From the NCBI RefSeq assembly GCF_000219625.1, contig NC_018204.1, positions 496,001 through 560,000 on the forward strand: 64,000 nt of DNA, written 5' to 3'. Made by a program: the position numbers and the translations under genes. The notes below the pieces were generated by a model. That model had not been told where the DNA came from, did not search any database, and worked only from the letters and a program-made list of their open reading frames with translations. The DNA comes from Zymoseptoria tritici IPO323 (taxonomy: Eukaryota; Ascomycota; Dothideomycetes; Mycosphaerellales; Mycosphaerellaceae). Position 1 is the stretch's first letter. The number at the start of each line of letters is the position of its first letter. Below are positions 32,936 through 45,054 of the stretch, in pieces.

Positions 32936-33469
32936 ACGAGCGTATATACAGACCTTCCTATTAGGTAGAATTCCTTCCGTAGGTACCTTACTAACCGCTT
33001 ATATCTATAGTTATCTAGAGCACTGCCTACAATCGTCCCCTCTAACGCTATCCGTATAATCTTATCGTACTCCGGCTAATCGGCCCTTAGAGTTAATCGA
33101 TATAAGCCTAGCTCCTTCCGGATCGTTCTTAACTGCCTTAATAAGAGTTTAAAGCCGTCCTTCTTTAAGTTCCTTAGCAGCCTCTTATCCTTCGAGTCCT
33201 ATTTCTAAAAGAGCTCTTTAATCCTTATATATAGTAGTGCTCTATATTCTATATCTTTGTAGACCTTTAGCCGTGTTAATATGCCCTATGCCTAGAGCTT
33301 CTCGCGGAATGTTCGTAGGCTAATTAACACGCCCTTCTCGTCCTTTAGCTATTAGATAACGGCGTCCTACGTCTACTCGGAAACTCTAAGAAGGAGCTCG
33401 ATCTCCTCTCGAAGGTAGTCGATATCGATGCGAGGGCGTAGCATGTCGAGGGTAGTAAGGGCGAGGGTT

Positions 33470-33501
<32 letters not shown>

Positions 33502-33600
33502 GGTGGTAAGGGTTTAAAGAAGAAGAACGCTATTGCGAGCAAGAGAGGTAGACGTTGCGAGCGCTTAGTAAGCCTTAACATCGATAAACGAGGTTTTTCA

Positions 33601-33637
33601 GAATCGATGAATCCGCATAAATGTCACTATGGGCCGC
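33601..33637 (-). repeat. inner terminal inverted repeat, right
   Basis: Reverse complement of 28247-28283 with three mismatches; followed outward by the terminal palindrome. Confidence 0.85.
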
Positions 33638-33656
33638 GATCTAAGGCGGGCGTCAA

Positions 33657-33685
33657 AAACGGGCGTTAAAAGTTGACGCCCGTTT
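33657..33685. repeat. terminal palindrome, right
   Basis: AAACGGGCGTTAAAAGTTGACGCCCGTTT-type palindrome (arms with one C-to-T difference), matching the left end. Confidence 0.8.
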
Positions 33686-35288
33686 CCACTTGATCACAGC
33701 CTGCACCCTCAACGGCCGTTTAGCTTATATGCTGCCTTACTCTCCAGACCTTCCTCGGCCTCCTTCTTAGCGATGCTCCGGTTTGTCGGAATTCATTCTC
33801 GCTGTCAAGGCTTCAGCCAGAAGACTCTGCCGGTTAGCTATTGCTCGTGGACAAGATCGAAGCTCGGCAAGCTCGGCGGCAGAAGAGGCAACGTAAGCTA
33901 AATGATGCAACGCAGGCGCTTTGAGATTGTTACTTATTGCGAGGAAGATGAACCAGATCTCGCGCCGGGACAAGCTACTTCGGATCTTGACGGCGCTTTA
34001 CAGGATGAGAGTCAGCATGTTGGAGACAAGCGTTGCAAAACGGAAAGCGTCCTGTACCTGATACAATGCACGTGCTTTGTGGCCAAGGATAAGACGATGC
34101 AGCCGCAGTGAGCTCACAGTCTAGACCCAAGGTCACCATGAAAGTGCAAGCCCGAGATGTTCCTCCGATGGAAGAGACTCTGTAGAGCTTACTCGCGATG
34201 AAGGAAGCAGTCCTCGGTCACCGCTCAGCGCCTGTCTAGCCACTTTGAGCAAAAAGCGCTCTCGAGACCGCAATCGTAACAACGACGCCGTGAGAACCTT
34301 TCTCAAAAGTAAGTAGCGAAGACTCTAACGATTCCATTGCTTTGGAAAATCCTGCAATACGTTCTACTGGATCAAAGCGACAGAGGAAATCATCCATTAA
34401 CAGTGGCTTTATGTGGCCGAGCCTCTATTCATGCGGACAACTGGAAATGTCTTGACATTTAAGAAGCGGGTAGAGGCAGCTGCTGGAGGAGCAGAAGTCA
34501 TCGCATTCCAATGGAGGAGGCCGTCAATAATCACGAGTCTGGCGAAGACGACGCTGAATCCGCAGGGGAATGCACAGCTATGCTAAGCAGACCACTGACC
34601 CAACATACGGACGGTCGACCCTCGTTGCTGGGCCTCACGATGCTGAGCTTGAGGGAGATGATGAGGACGAGACCGATTTGAAGGATGAATAATTCCGGAG
34701 AATACATTGCGGTAGGTGTGGTTGGCTAGCGGACGGAGAAACTCAAGCGACGAGCTTGCCCGCACAAATCATCCCATCGCCCCTTGTCAAACGATCACAA
34801 ACAGTCCTCAATCCATCAGGGCAAGAACGACAGCGAACGACGGTATCTCAGGTGCTAGCAGCATCAGGGTATTCGAAGGAGCCTAGGCTTCATCAATGCA
34901 GTAGTCATCAACAGTGCGAGAATACACGGCAGCAGGACTTCGCAATCGACGTCAGAATCATCTCAACTTTGGCAGCTGATATCGATTTTCGGCATCATTT
35001 CCATCAACAGCGTACAGAACAGGCAGCAGACAGCATCATACAGAACTCGTTAACAGCATCCTTCAGTCAGCATTCGTTGACTCCATCTCAGTCTTCTACA
35101 CGACGAGGTTTGGCATTAACAACAACAGCTCCATCACAGTCTTCTACACGGCTTAATTGGCACTGATCAATCACAACTACTGCCAGCACAGAACCTACAC
35201 GAACACAGACCCGACAGTATCACCGAATCCGACACACGATACCTCCGAACCACACCGCACCTACGCCTAAGCCGACTTTGGAGACCTT
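33686..35288. other. 5' flank of the gypsy-like element, no gene resolved
   Basis: Weak ORFs only. A near-duplicate of CAGTCTTCTACACG occurs at about 35090 and 35138, and a Gln-rich reading begins near 34900. If the gypsy element has a 5' LTR and leader it should lie here, but I could not find a matching copy downstream. Confidence 0.3.
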
Positions 35289-37766
35289 GTGAGATTCAGA
35301 CAACAGAAAGAAAGACAGCGTGAACAACAACAAGAGCGTGAACAAGAAGAACGAGTACTGAGAGGGGATTTACGGATACCATGCAGAGCTGAGTTCATCC
35401 CTTCGTCCTTTAGCTACTTGTCAACACGCACAGAGCCTATTGTTGAGGAAGAAGTGCTAGGACCAGTATACACTGATTCTCGCCGTCACAACATCGGTGC
35501 ACCCTAGAACCCTCCGACCACCGTACACCATATACCCGAACATACATCAGCTGCACTACAGAAGCAGATTACGACTGCAGCACCATCGGAGCGGACCATG
35601 CCATCCACGCCAGCTGGATCACCGACGAGAACTACACACGACACTCCATCTACTACGCAAACCCTCACATCAGCTACTACCTCCGTTATGGCCACACGCC
35701 CAAAAGTCCTCATCAAGCCCTTCACCGGCACCGGCGAACAAGATGCTCGGCGCTGGATGCTCATCTTCAAAAGACAGCAACGCAATGCCGGCAATGACGC
35801 TGAGATGTGGGTCGAGGACTTTGATGCACTGATGGAAGGAGCAGCAGGGAAATGGGCTGACCGTGCCCTCAAAGACTGGTTCACCGCACCATCTCAAGAA
35901 GCTGTTAACAACATTACCTCAGCCTTCCTCAAGAAGTGGCAGGTGGACGTTGAGGACACTGATGCCGAGGGAGCCATCGACAAACCCACCGCCCTCACGC
36001 AAGGATCAAACGAAGCGCTTAAAGAATACCATGAACGTGCAGCACTGCTGTTGCATGAAGCCGGTGCATCAGACTCAGCTGACAATGACAACGACACCGC
36101 AGTCGGAGTCCTCGCAATAGCAATCAGCCGCTTCAAGAAGGGACTACAAGATCGTGAACTCCGCAGCCTGGTTACTAAGGAATCAGCAGCCAAGACTCTG
36201 CAAGCTACAGTCCAATGCATCGAAGCGTGTCAGCGACAGCTTGAATCAGACGACCGCATGAAAAAGGAAGAGCAGACTTAACAAGAGAAGGAAATCCTTA
36301 GTGAATATGCCGCTCTCACCTTTGCAGCTGAACCAATTCCGGCTGAACTCGAGCAGAAGGTCACTGCAATCATCGACCAAAAGGAGGTGGCAGTAAGGCA
36401 GGTGAACATTGCACAATCAGCGCCAGAAGTCATCCCTCAGCAGCACTTCTACCCACTCCAGCAGTATGCTCAACATCAGCAGCAATACGCGCCGCAGCCA
36501 TATGGCCAGTTCAACAGATATTCGCCTTCACCACCTCCTCGCCCTTAGTCTCAGTCACTATGGAATCAGCCTCCACGCCCGCAAGCGACACCACAAGCCC
36601 CTTAGCAGCAGCAGCATCAGCAGCAACACTAACAACAGGGCCCAAAGCTGTACGATCCTCAGCAAGCACGAGCCATCAGCCGTGAGAACTCGCAAGACTT
36701 CTCGTACGACAACAACGGCGACAACATGAATCGTCAGGGCTCTTAGAACAACAACAACAGCATGAGCTGCCAGAACTTATTCGACAACCGCCGCGATCCA
36801 GGAGTTACCTCCGAAGACCTCCCTCAGTTCTACCACGATGCCTTGGCTGTTACTCAGCAAAATTCTCCTGACCGCATAATCGACCCTACTACCTCTATGA
36901 TCCCTTTGATCAACGGCCAGGTCATCTATAAACACAATGGCGGGATTTCACTGTGCTACTGATGCGGCTCACGCGGTCACGTTGTGCGTGAATGCAGAGA
37001 AGTTGCGTCGCAGCCACGGGAGCAGTCGTTCCTGCAAGCGCTGGTGAGATGCCAGAAGGAGAATTATTCAAGGGATATGAATGGTCAACAGCAAGGAGGA
37101 TATCAGCAACAGCAGCGCAATGCTCCGGTCAACAACATCTCAATGGATCAAGCTGAAGAGTGCGACTTCACAGATGACATGCGCTTGGCTGACATCCGCT
37201 TTCAAGATGATCCCTTCTCAGCTATCACCGTCAGCGTTGACCAGCTTGGACTGGACCAGTGTCAGGAGATTGATGTGTTGGACCTCGCCGGATACAAGCG
37301 TGGAAGACATGAGGATGATGAAGGTGACCGAGAGCCATCAAAGGCAGCCCAACGCAACCCCGATACAGAGCGAATTTACGCACGACTGAGACGAGCAAGT
37401 GATGCTGTCAAAGCGACGCCCAGAGCTACTACCAATGCCAACAAGGACTCCACGAAGAGGAGCCGTAAACACAAGCTGCTCAAGCCCATCAACGCCCTCT
37501 TGGGCCAACCACCGCTCAACATCAAGGAGATCCTTAGCAAGATCATGATTGAAATTCCCATCACTTGGATCATGCAGTTCTCACCATTCTTCAGAGATGG
37601 GACCACGCGCCTGTCCAGTTTACCACGCCCTCGACGGACCAAGCCAAAGAAGAAGGAAGACAGTTATGACGAAGAGAAAGATCAGCTGTATGACACCAAC
37701 GCGTACGAGGATGCTGTCGAATTAAAGAAAGCAAGCAGCCGAGGCATACAAGAAACTCATGGATAG
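35289..37766 (+). pseudogene. gypsy gag polyprotein relic
   Basis: In one frame from ATG 35289: a Gln/Glu/Arg-rich start; then the capsid-like region (VLIKPFTGTGEQDARRWMLI, at 35700) of a retrotransposon gag; a Gln/Pro-rich linker; and a zinc knuckle reading C-Y-stop-C-G-S-R-G-H-V-V-R-E-C (36953-36995), in which Trp of the CX2CX4HX4C motif has become TGA. A Lys/Arg-rich tail follows. Stops at 35505 (TAG), 36279 (TAA), in the Gln/Pro linker (TAG, TAA) and at 36960 (TGA) interrupt it. The downstream protein-like frame (KLMDSAAAVAKPIPKNDF) shows a one-base shift near 37730. Confidence 0.75.
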
Positions 37767-37832
37767 TGCCGCGGCAGTAGCCAAGCCGATCCCCAAAAAC
37801 GATTTCATCGATGAACATCTACCAAACCAGCG

Positions 37833-38600
37833 GCAGTCTTTTATGACCCCGGCAAGGAATTCGCAATGACAGCAGCGTGGCTCGAGTCTTGAGCAATCTA
37901 CACGAAACTATCAACTGCCAACAACAAGAGACTAACCGGCACAGTCGAGAACGTGGTCCGAGTTATCCGCAGATGCATGGAGCAAGGAGCTGATACAACG
38001 ACCACACTGGACGCTCGCGGCCATCTCGTGAATACCATTTAGCAAGGGCCAACCGCCGCACTCAAAGCGATTAAGGACGCCAACCATCGACACATCAGCA
38101 CACTGGGGATTTCGCCAGTTCAAATCACCAGTTCAAATCAAGCTTGGCATGCAGCCTGAAGAGCTCTCAGACCGAGTCGACTATCCAGCTACACAAAGGC
38201 AGACGCTCATTGACATGTTGGCGGCGACCGCTGTAGACGCAACGAGATTCCATCCCCAACATGGACCTGAATGGTTCGACACCTCTCGAACAGAGAGCAC
38301 ATTCAAGCAGCCGTACGACAAGCTGACCACCGAACCAAACAACTCCAACAGCAGCGATTCAGCGAGAGAGCACCACAACACCTTGAGATTGGAGACACCG
38401 TCTTGCTCAAGAATCACCACCTCCGAGAGAAGTCCAAGCAGCCACCATGGTCAGGGCTGTTCAAGATCACCGGCCGCACTGTCGACACCAACCATTGCTT
38501 TACACTGTCCACCATGCATGGCAAGCAACTCATTGGACATCACCACGCAGACAACTTGAAGCTCTTCACCGCTCGCACCGGATACCTCGCCGCCAACTAA
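37833..38600 (+). pseudogene. gypsy integrase, C-terminal fragment
   Basis: Starts at FYDPGKEF, continues with IYTKLSTANNKRLTGTVENV, which contains the third catalytic residue (Glu) and the KLSTA...TG..E signature of retroviral-type integrases. It ends with the C-terminal motif GDTVLLKNHHLREKSKQPPW and GLFKITGRT before TAA 38600. The middle (about 38110-38270) is out of frame or decayed. It follows directly on gag because the RT region is deleted. Confidence 0.7.
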
Positions 38601-38861
38601 GAGAAACTTCCAGCCCTAAGTACGCTTCATCCGAAGCCTCCGAAGATGGAGAAACGCCAACGCAAAGACCCCATGCAGCCACCATTCGACGACAACGCAC
38701 AAGACAATCGGCGCTCGAAGAGGTTAGTGCTCGCAAAGAGGGTCTGTGCGTCTGAGACTACGCATCGACCGACAGCCTTAGGTAGATACACACATGCACA
38801 CGCCTTTACTCACTTTCTACTCTCTAGGTCTCTGTCTCTGTCGAACGTGTCGAAGACGCAG

Positions 38862-38964
38862 AAACGGGCGTCAAAAGTTGACGCCCATTCCTGGTACCTA
38901 CCCGTTTTAGCTGACGACCGTTTCAATTGCTTACATAATGGGCGTCAAAAGTTGACGCCCGTTT
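38862..38964. mobile_element. ~100-bp palindromic mini-element (two GGGCGTCAAAAGTTGACGCCC copies)
   Basis: Two near-identical palindromes (38862-38888 and 38937-38964) enclose about 50 bp. They match the outer terminal palindromes of the 28.1-33.7 kb transposon, so this may be a non-autonomous derivative or the scar of an excision. No coding capacity. Confidence 0.65.
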
Positions 38965-41900
38965 AGAGCAGAGGTCGAATTCGATCTTCTTCTTCTCGTG
39001 TGCATCTCTTCACTGCTTTGTAGGCTCTAGGGCGGATTCTGAGCCGTATGTACAGCGCTACGAGAGCGGTATCAGTACCGCTCAATTTGAAGTGATTTGC
39101 CGTTGCTTCAGAGTCGCTCTCGAGTTACTTGCTCGGAAGCATGAGCATCGATCAGCTGTGCGCTGCATCAATCATCGTTTCGCTTTGACCGGCGACGGCA
39201 GCGGCACGGAGGTCGGACGGAATGATGAGAAGGTGGCGTACAGACGAGCGTGTGTGAACCGGGTGCTCCAATTGCGATCGTTGCGAAGACGAGGAGGGTC
39301 GTGGCAAGTATGCACTTCGATGCTCGGTGGTGACGCTCATTGTCGTCTGCCGCTGCTGCTACGACGGCTGTAGCTTTACTTGACACCTGCAGATAAGGTA
39401 TCTGTCAAATTGAGCATTTTGGTTTCTCTTCCTGTCCACTTCGTGCTTTTCAGCATCTTAAGCACCTCTAGATCCTCAAGGCAGTCCATCGAGCATCCTA
39501 GTTGACGTAAAGCTCTCTGTGCCTGGTCGTGATCTAGTCTACGCTCAATAGTCTGCAGCTGATGATCGAGGAGTGGGTGTTGTTCTGGAAGCTCTGTGAT
39601 GCCACCACGGTCGATCACCAAGAAAAACCTCCTCTCCCAGGAGCCGACTAAAGGCAACAAGAAGCCCGCCGTAGAAGGGAAGACTGTCGACGAAGAGGTA
39701 CTGTAGACCGTTGAGTCTCATCATCGAAGAGGTCCAGTGTATCCAAGGGCGTCTTGCTACCGACGCGGTGTCTGATTAGTGCTTCTGAAGGACTTTGTTA
39801 GTAAAAGCATCCTGGCTGATGTCGTAGGTCTAATTACGTTGGACCACAATGGAGTGTGAATGCGGCCGTGAGATCTCACGCGCGCAGCGATGGCCTAATA
39901 GTCGTCGGTGGCGTGCTTCCAAGTGTACGGAGAGCCCAGGAGCCAGACAGCCAGACAGTCAACGCGACCACTCTAGTGGTTCTAGAGCATCTGGGCCGAC
40001 GAAAGCGACAGCACCACGACTTTTAGTAATGATGGTCTATTTATCAAGGAGACGGACCTCACAGTCCGCCATCGCGAGAAGCGCAGTGTACAGCAGGAGT
40101 CCGGCAGCGACCGGAACAGAAGCGGTCGTTTGCCCTCCGTCCGCCGACGTTCGCTTTCAACCAGCTCCATGCGGTTTTCAACTTCATCTGTAAGATCAGG
40201 CTCGTCAACCGTCTTCGGCGATGGCAAGAAGGAGGTTCGTGAGCAAAGCAAAGCGCAGTCCCCAACACGTCCGGGACTAGCACTGGACCCCAGCTTGGAT
40301 CACAGTATGGCGCGGTCGATGCTGCTGCGAAACAATATCCAAGGCCATCATCGAAGACGTGGAATTGAAGAGTATCCTCGTCCTTTTGCGGACGCAACGT
40401 CTGAGAACGCCAGCTCGCGTGGCTACGAAGCCCCAGCCGACAGTTATGTTCAACACGGGTCCAAACAGTCCGCTTGGTGTAATCCGACATACTCACTTCC
40501 CAAAGCTCGATTGAAGAGTGCGGTAGGCGATGTCACTGCATATTGAAATTGCAACGGCGAGTGCGGTAGCTGTGTCGTAGATCGAAATGTTGGGAGAGAC
40601 GACGAGTGGATGGACTAGTCTGTGTAATGTACAATGCCCGTCATGATAGTTCTCTTTGGTGGTCTGCAGATCATCTGTCGAAATACAATGGCATTCATAT
40701 TGCTTCTGGAGAAAGAAGTTTGGAATCCCTGTAGCTGATTCGTGTGCCATTCCATCTTTGATGCTTATGCCTGCAGTGTGCGTACACTTCTGCCCCAGCT
40801 CTGCAACACCTGTGTATACAAGTCTCACTCCATCGCATCCTCCATCCCTTCATCCTCGCGAATGGTTGTACTGGCTAGAGCATCATCGAGGTCGCCCTCC
40901 ATGTTGACGTTGGTATCCTTGACCTCGACGATCTCATCCTTAGCATCTTGGAGGCTGCCGTGGATGATCTTGACTCGAGAGGTAAGCTCCTTAGCCCGTG
41001 TTGTGGAATTGTTGCGGCCATGGCGGGGACTGTTCTAGCTTCCACAGGGCTGTAAAGCCGCCTGTCCTTTCTGTTGCTCCCATCTCTTGACTACCCGAAT
41101 CGTCCTCAAAGTAGCGGATGATCAAGGCTTCGCGCAACTGGCGGGTGGGAGACAGGTGGTTTTACAGTTGGGTGGCTGTGCGACTTCGGTGTCACGCGCT
41201 CGCACTTGCGCTCGAGTCCTGGAGGGAGAGCTCGTGTGCTACGGTCCCTCGAATGTGCCGATTCCGAGTTGACTTCGCCTGGTTGTGTTAAGGTTGCACG
41301 TTGACGAAAGACTGCTCCCGACGCTGTATTGATGTGACACTGCATGCCTCAGGAAAGTGACCACGCTGGCTGCACTTGTACGGCGTAGCACTGTTGATGA
41401 TAGGGTTTGGCGATTGAGATGAGCCTACAGCCACGGCTGGGTCAACGTATTTGTGGCGGCGGCGCAAATGGCCGTGGAGCTGCAGTGGACAGTGGACGAC
41501 TGTACATGTTCGCCCCACCATTTGAATAGTCTGCGGCTGCTCCGCCTATGAGCGTATCGAAATCTTTCAACCATTGGTCGAATAACTCAGCCATCTCTTT
41601 GTGTCAATTCCTGGAGGTCCCTTGAATGCCTTAATGTTTCGAGAAAGAATCCGCGAAGCCGGCCATTTCGGCTCGTCCTTCAGTCTGATCAGCTGTTCTT
41701 GTCGTGGCGCTGGCTCGAGTGTCATGTGCCACGGCTTGTGAGTACACTGCGGAAGTCGGAGAGGGCGATGTTTTGTAAGATTGAAAGCGGTGATCGATCT
41801 GCTCGGTGCGGAGTCCTGGCGAGGATCGTGTCTTGGTCGACGAGAGACTAGTTTAGAGTGAAGGGTGTGTATGTCGCTTTCATCATTAAGAGCTCGCAGC

Positions 41901-42175
41901 AAGTTGGCGCCGTTGGGCGTGTCGGGGTGTCCAACCGTCTGTCTCGTGATTCTGTTGGTGGACTGCGCGTGCACTTGAAGGAGTTGCCATTCTGTGGTTG
42001 AGCGTTTGATCAAACTCCATCGACATGCTGTGGTCCTTGTGGATTGAAAGTGCCGTCGCGTGTATCCAAGTGCACAAGTCTTGTTGTGCTCAGGCGGAGG
42101 TAGTGGCTGTCGTTCCTGCTATTACGCCGGAGTCGAACATCGGGAGGCAGGTCAGCAGGTGATCGATCGGAGGAG
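38965..42175. other. no confident gene in 3.2 kb
   Basis: Several short ORFs of moderate quality: 39376-39660 minus (TTG-initiated, charged helical), 40130-40546 plus (basic, ends GDVTAY) and others overlapping on both strands. None has a domain, a clean start plus promoter, or splice signals I can defend. Confidence 0.35.
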
Positions 42176-42350
42176 GTGATCGAGCGGAGGAGGTGATCGA
42201 GCGGAGGAGGTGGGCGGAGGAGGTGGGCGGAGGAGGTGGTCGGAGGAGGTGGTCGGAGGAGGTGGTCGGAGGAGGTGGTCGGAGGAGGTGGTCGGAGGAG
42301 GTCGTCGGAGGAGGTGGTCGGAGGAGGTCGTCGGAGGAGGTCGTCAGCGA
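42176..42350 (+). repeat. GGTCGGAGGAGGT-type 12-bp satellite
   Basis: About 14 units of GGAGGAGGTGGTC and variants. The minus strand reads Pro-Pro-Thr-Thr-Ser-Ser repeats, so several long ORFs over it are artefacts of the repeat. Confidence 0.85.
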
Positions 42351-43051
42351 TGGAGCTAGCTGGGCGGTTGCCGACCGAACGATTCGTGTCTTTTGGGACG
42401 ACCTGACATGGCGCAAACAGATAAATTGCACTGCTGCAGGCAGTGCGCCAATCCAAACCTGCCGGTGCATTTAAGTTGCTGCTGGTTCGTTGTTGTAAGA
42501 AAAGATTTGTCGGAAGCATGGCCGTAGCAACAACATCGACCGGAAAATGACTGGCATTCCAACCCACCCTTTAAGATATGCAGCATCAGATAGAAGAGTC
42601 CGTAGCCCTGTCCGTATACAATGACCCACACGAGCGGCGTAAGAGAAGAGGACGGAAGAGAAGGGGCGGAAGAGAGAGGGGGAAGAAAGGCCGGCCGTGC
42701 GAGCAGAAGACAGTTCCTCGTCCACAAGCGGAGGCGGTCTGTACACTAGTCAAAGGGAAATGGAGTCTCGAAGAGGAAGAATGGAGAAGAAGCAAATGGC
42801 ATTCGCGTGAGGGCGCTGCTGTCGAAGGCGATGCCGTCTGGTGCATGAAATATGTATGAGACTCCAAGGGATCGCTGTCCCGGCTGCGCGTTGCTGGGGT
42901 TGGCGACGGCGGTAGTGTTGAACAGCACGCTTGACCTTGGCTCATCCTCGGGCTTGTTCTGTGGCTATCATGTTGTCGTTGGTGCAGGGCGTGGAGGTAC
43001 TGAGGTCGAGGTCAAGGTCAGGTTTGCTTTTAGAGTTCGGAGCTGCCAGAG

Positions 43052-43080
43052 CTTGTCGGCGCGAAAATCACGCCGACAAG
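43052..43080. repeat. 29-bp hairpin, copy H3
   Basis: CTTGTCGGCGCGA-AAA-TCACGCCGACAAG, one arm mismatch. Preceded by CTGCCAGAG and followed by ATCTGCTTACTAAG. With its flanks it is the reverse complement of H1, so the mobile or copied unit is at least about 52 bp, not just the hairpin. Confidence 0.9.
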
Positions 43081-43570
43081 ATCTGCTTACTAAGTTTGTA
43101 AGGACCAACAAAACCCGCTGGTCTCTACATCTTGCCGCTTCATGATCACCTGCTCCATCTCGAGTCTCCGCAGTCGAGAATCGCGCAGAGATCGGATAGA
43201 GCGGAAAAGATGGGACAAACCATGCTGTTTACGTATCGACAAGGGTGATGGAGAAGGTATTGTGGCGATGTTCCAAGTCTCCGGCTGCAGTCGTGGTATG
43301 CATCACTGCAGAGCAGTGGCCATGGCTATAAAGGTTGCATGGTCGGAGTCGATGTGGACTCGCTGGAGACACATGTCAGGGAGCTGGGTCGGAGTCAGCA
43401 GGTGTTCGTGGGGTTCAGGGTCTGATTGCGCCATCATTGATACCTTCCCGTCCACTTATGGCCAACACTCGAAGCTTCCTCTGCACCCACCCACGCCGTC
43501 ACCTGCAATGCAGTCCCCCAGCGACTTCCCCCAGCGACTTTAGCTACCGACTTCGGCCAGCGACCTCAGC

Positions 43571-43775
43571 CAAACCGACTCCAGCCATCGTCTTCAACCA
43601 AACCGTCTTCAGCCAAACCGTCTTCAGCCAAACCGACTTCAGCCATACCGTCCTCAGCCAAACCGACCTCAGCCAAACCGTCCTCAGCCAAACCGTCCTC
43701 AGCCATATCGTCCTCAGCCATACCGTCCTCAGCCATACCGTCCTCAGCCATACCGACTTCAGTCAGCCAAACCGA
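43571..43775 (+). repeat. 15-bp tandem repeat (TCAGCCAAACCGTCT), ~13 copies
   Basis: Units alternate AAACCG/ATACCG and GTCTTC/GACTTC/GTCCTC. The repeat keeps frame: plus strand Ser-Gln-Thr-Val-Phe/Leu; minus strand Gly-Leu/Met-Ala-Glu-Asp. I cannot tell which strand, if any, is coding. Confidence 0.9.
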
Positions 43776-45054
43776 ACAAGCTGACTTCGCATCGTCGCAC
43801 AGTTGTCGTTTCCTCCAGTCCAGGACGACGCTGTTCGACACCGAGCGTGATCAAGCACACACGCGCGCACCTGAAGGTCGAGCGGCGTATGGCTACAGCG
43901 TCTCTCGACTTCCTTCGTACCCACTTCGTCAGGATTGAGAAGCAGAGTGCAGGCAATCCTGGACATGGAGCAGGTCTTTGTGGCGACAGACCAAGCACAC
44001 GAGAGCGCGCCGCAGCACAGGACCCATGTCGCACTCTCTGGTCGGATAGATGTCGGCCAACAACGATTGACCACTCGACGAAAGCTGGAGATCAGGGCCG
44101 CGCGACATCGCGTAGCGATCGAGAGGATCTGTAACACTCACACCCATGGAGACCCTCGGACGAGCGCTGCGATCAGCATGGGAAGACTTGTACACAAAGG
44201 GAGGATTTGACATTGAACTGGTCAGAGTGCCACCGGCTTTGTATTGATCGTGCTCTCGAACCTCGTTTTGAGTGCGGCCCTGAGCTCGCTCCGCGCTTCA
44301 TGAAATCACCGGCCCAGAACTCGCTGCGGTGAGCCTCAAGTTGGCGGAACTCGCGATCACGTGGTACATCTGCTATGACTGTGAGTACAGCACGCGACGG
44401 CACGATCATTGCACATGCGATGACTGACGCTTGGAGAGCCGGTGTCTGCTCAAAACTGCTGGATAGACACGAGATGAACAAAGCGAGTGTCACCACGAGG
44501 ACGGCACGGCATGGGAAGAAATTCGGCGGGCAAAACAAAACCGGTCAGAGGAAGAGAGAGAGGAGGAGCAAATTGCGAGGAGCATCCGATCAAGATAAAG
44601 TGTACACGGGAACAATGGAGAAAGGAAGCCAGGAACATGACAGAAGAGCATGGACCCAACCGACCGCAAAAGGAAAAGCATGCAAGTGAAGGCCTACTGC
44701 TGATCATCCATCCTCTTCTCCGGAAATACAATAGCTCCAGCCACTGAGCTGCCTCAAACTGCGGCTTCGCCCTCCCCTCCGTTACATGATTTCACCGCGC
44801 GAACGATATTGGCCCGCGGATTACGAGCGAATTGAATTCAAGCGCCACCCGCTCCAGATCACGCTTGAGCCAACCGCCAGCAAAAACGCGTGTTTCCAGC
44901 CCGGCACCTCTCTTCAGCACCCAAAGGCAAAACGTTAGTGATGAAGCTGGGTTTGCAGGCGGCGGCACTTGGAGTGCTCGAAGGAGCCTCAGATTAGTAG
45001 ATGTGAGACGAATGGAAAGAGGGGTGATGGCGAGATCGAGATCGAGGTACGACC
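43776..45054. other. short ORFs, no confident gene
   Basis: Plus-strand 43935-44210 (helical, MEQVFVATDQAHESAPQHRT) and 44487-44747 (basic, ends LLLIIHPLLRKYNSSSH) have fair composition but conflicting minus-strand ORFs and no signals. Confidence 0.3.

Larger units (their letters stand above)
28107..33685. mobile_element. 5.6-kb DNA transposon with integrase-type DDE transposase, RIP-damaged
   Basis: Compound inverted ends: an outer palindrome (28107-28133 and 33657-33685) and an inner repeat (28247-28283 versus 33601-33637, 34 of 37 bases matching, GCGGCCCATAGTGACATTTA shared). Inside are a transposase (minus), a second minus ORF and a plus-strand ORF, all riddled with TAG/TAA at expected Trp/Gln sites, and a strong excess of TA over CA/TG. 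The integrase-like D-D-E suggests the IS3EU or a related rve-type group; that placement is inference. No clear target duplication was found next to the outer palindromes. Confidence 0.75.
35289..38600 (+). mobile_element. internally deleted Ty3/gypsy element (gag + integrase C-part)
   Basis: One plus-strand frame contains a gag block to 37766 and, after about 70 bp, an integrase fragment to 38600. Protease, RT, RNase H and the first two catalytic residues of integrase are absent. The gag and integrase blocks share reading frame, with a local frameshift near 37730. In-frame stops are nearly all explained by CAG/CAA to TAG/TAA. No LTR pair was recognised, so the limits are those of the coding relic. 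Confidence 0.7.

Noticed and set aside
42193..42567. Pro/Ser/Thr repeat protein on the minus strand
   Set aside because: Produced by the 12-bp GGTCGGAGGAGG satellite, which is open in several frames.
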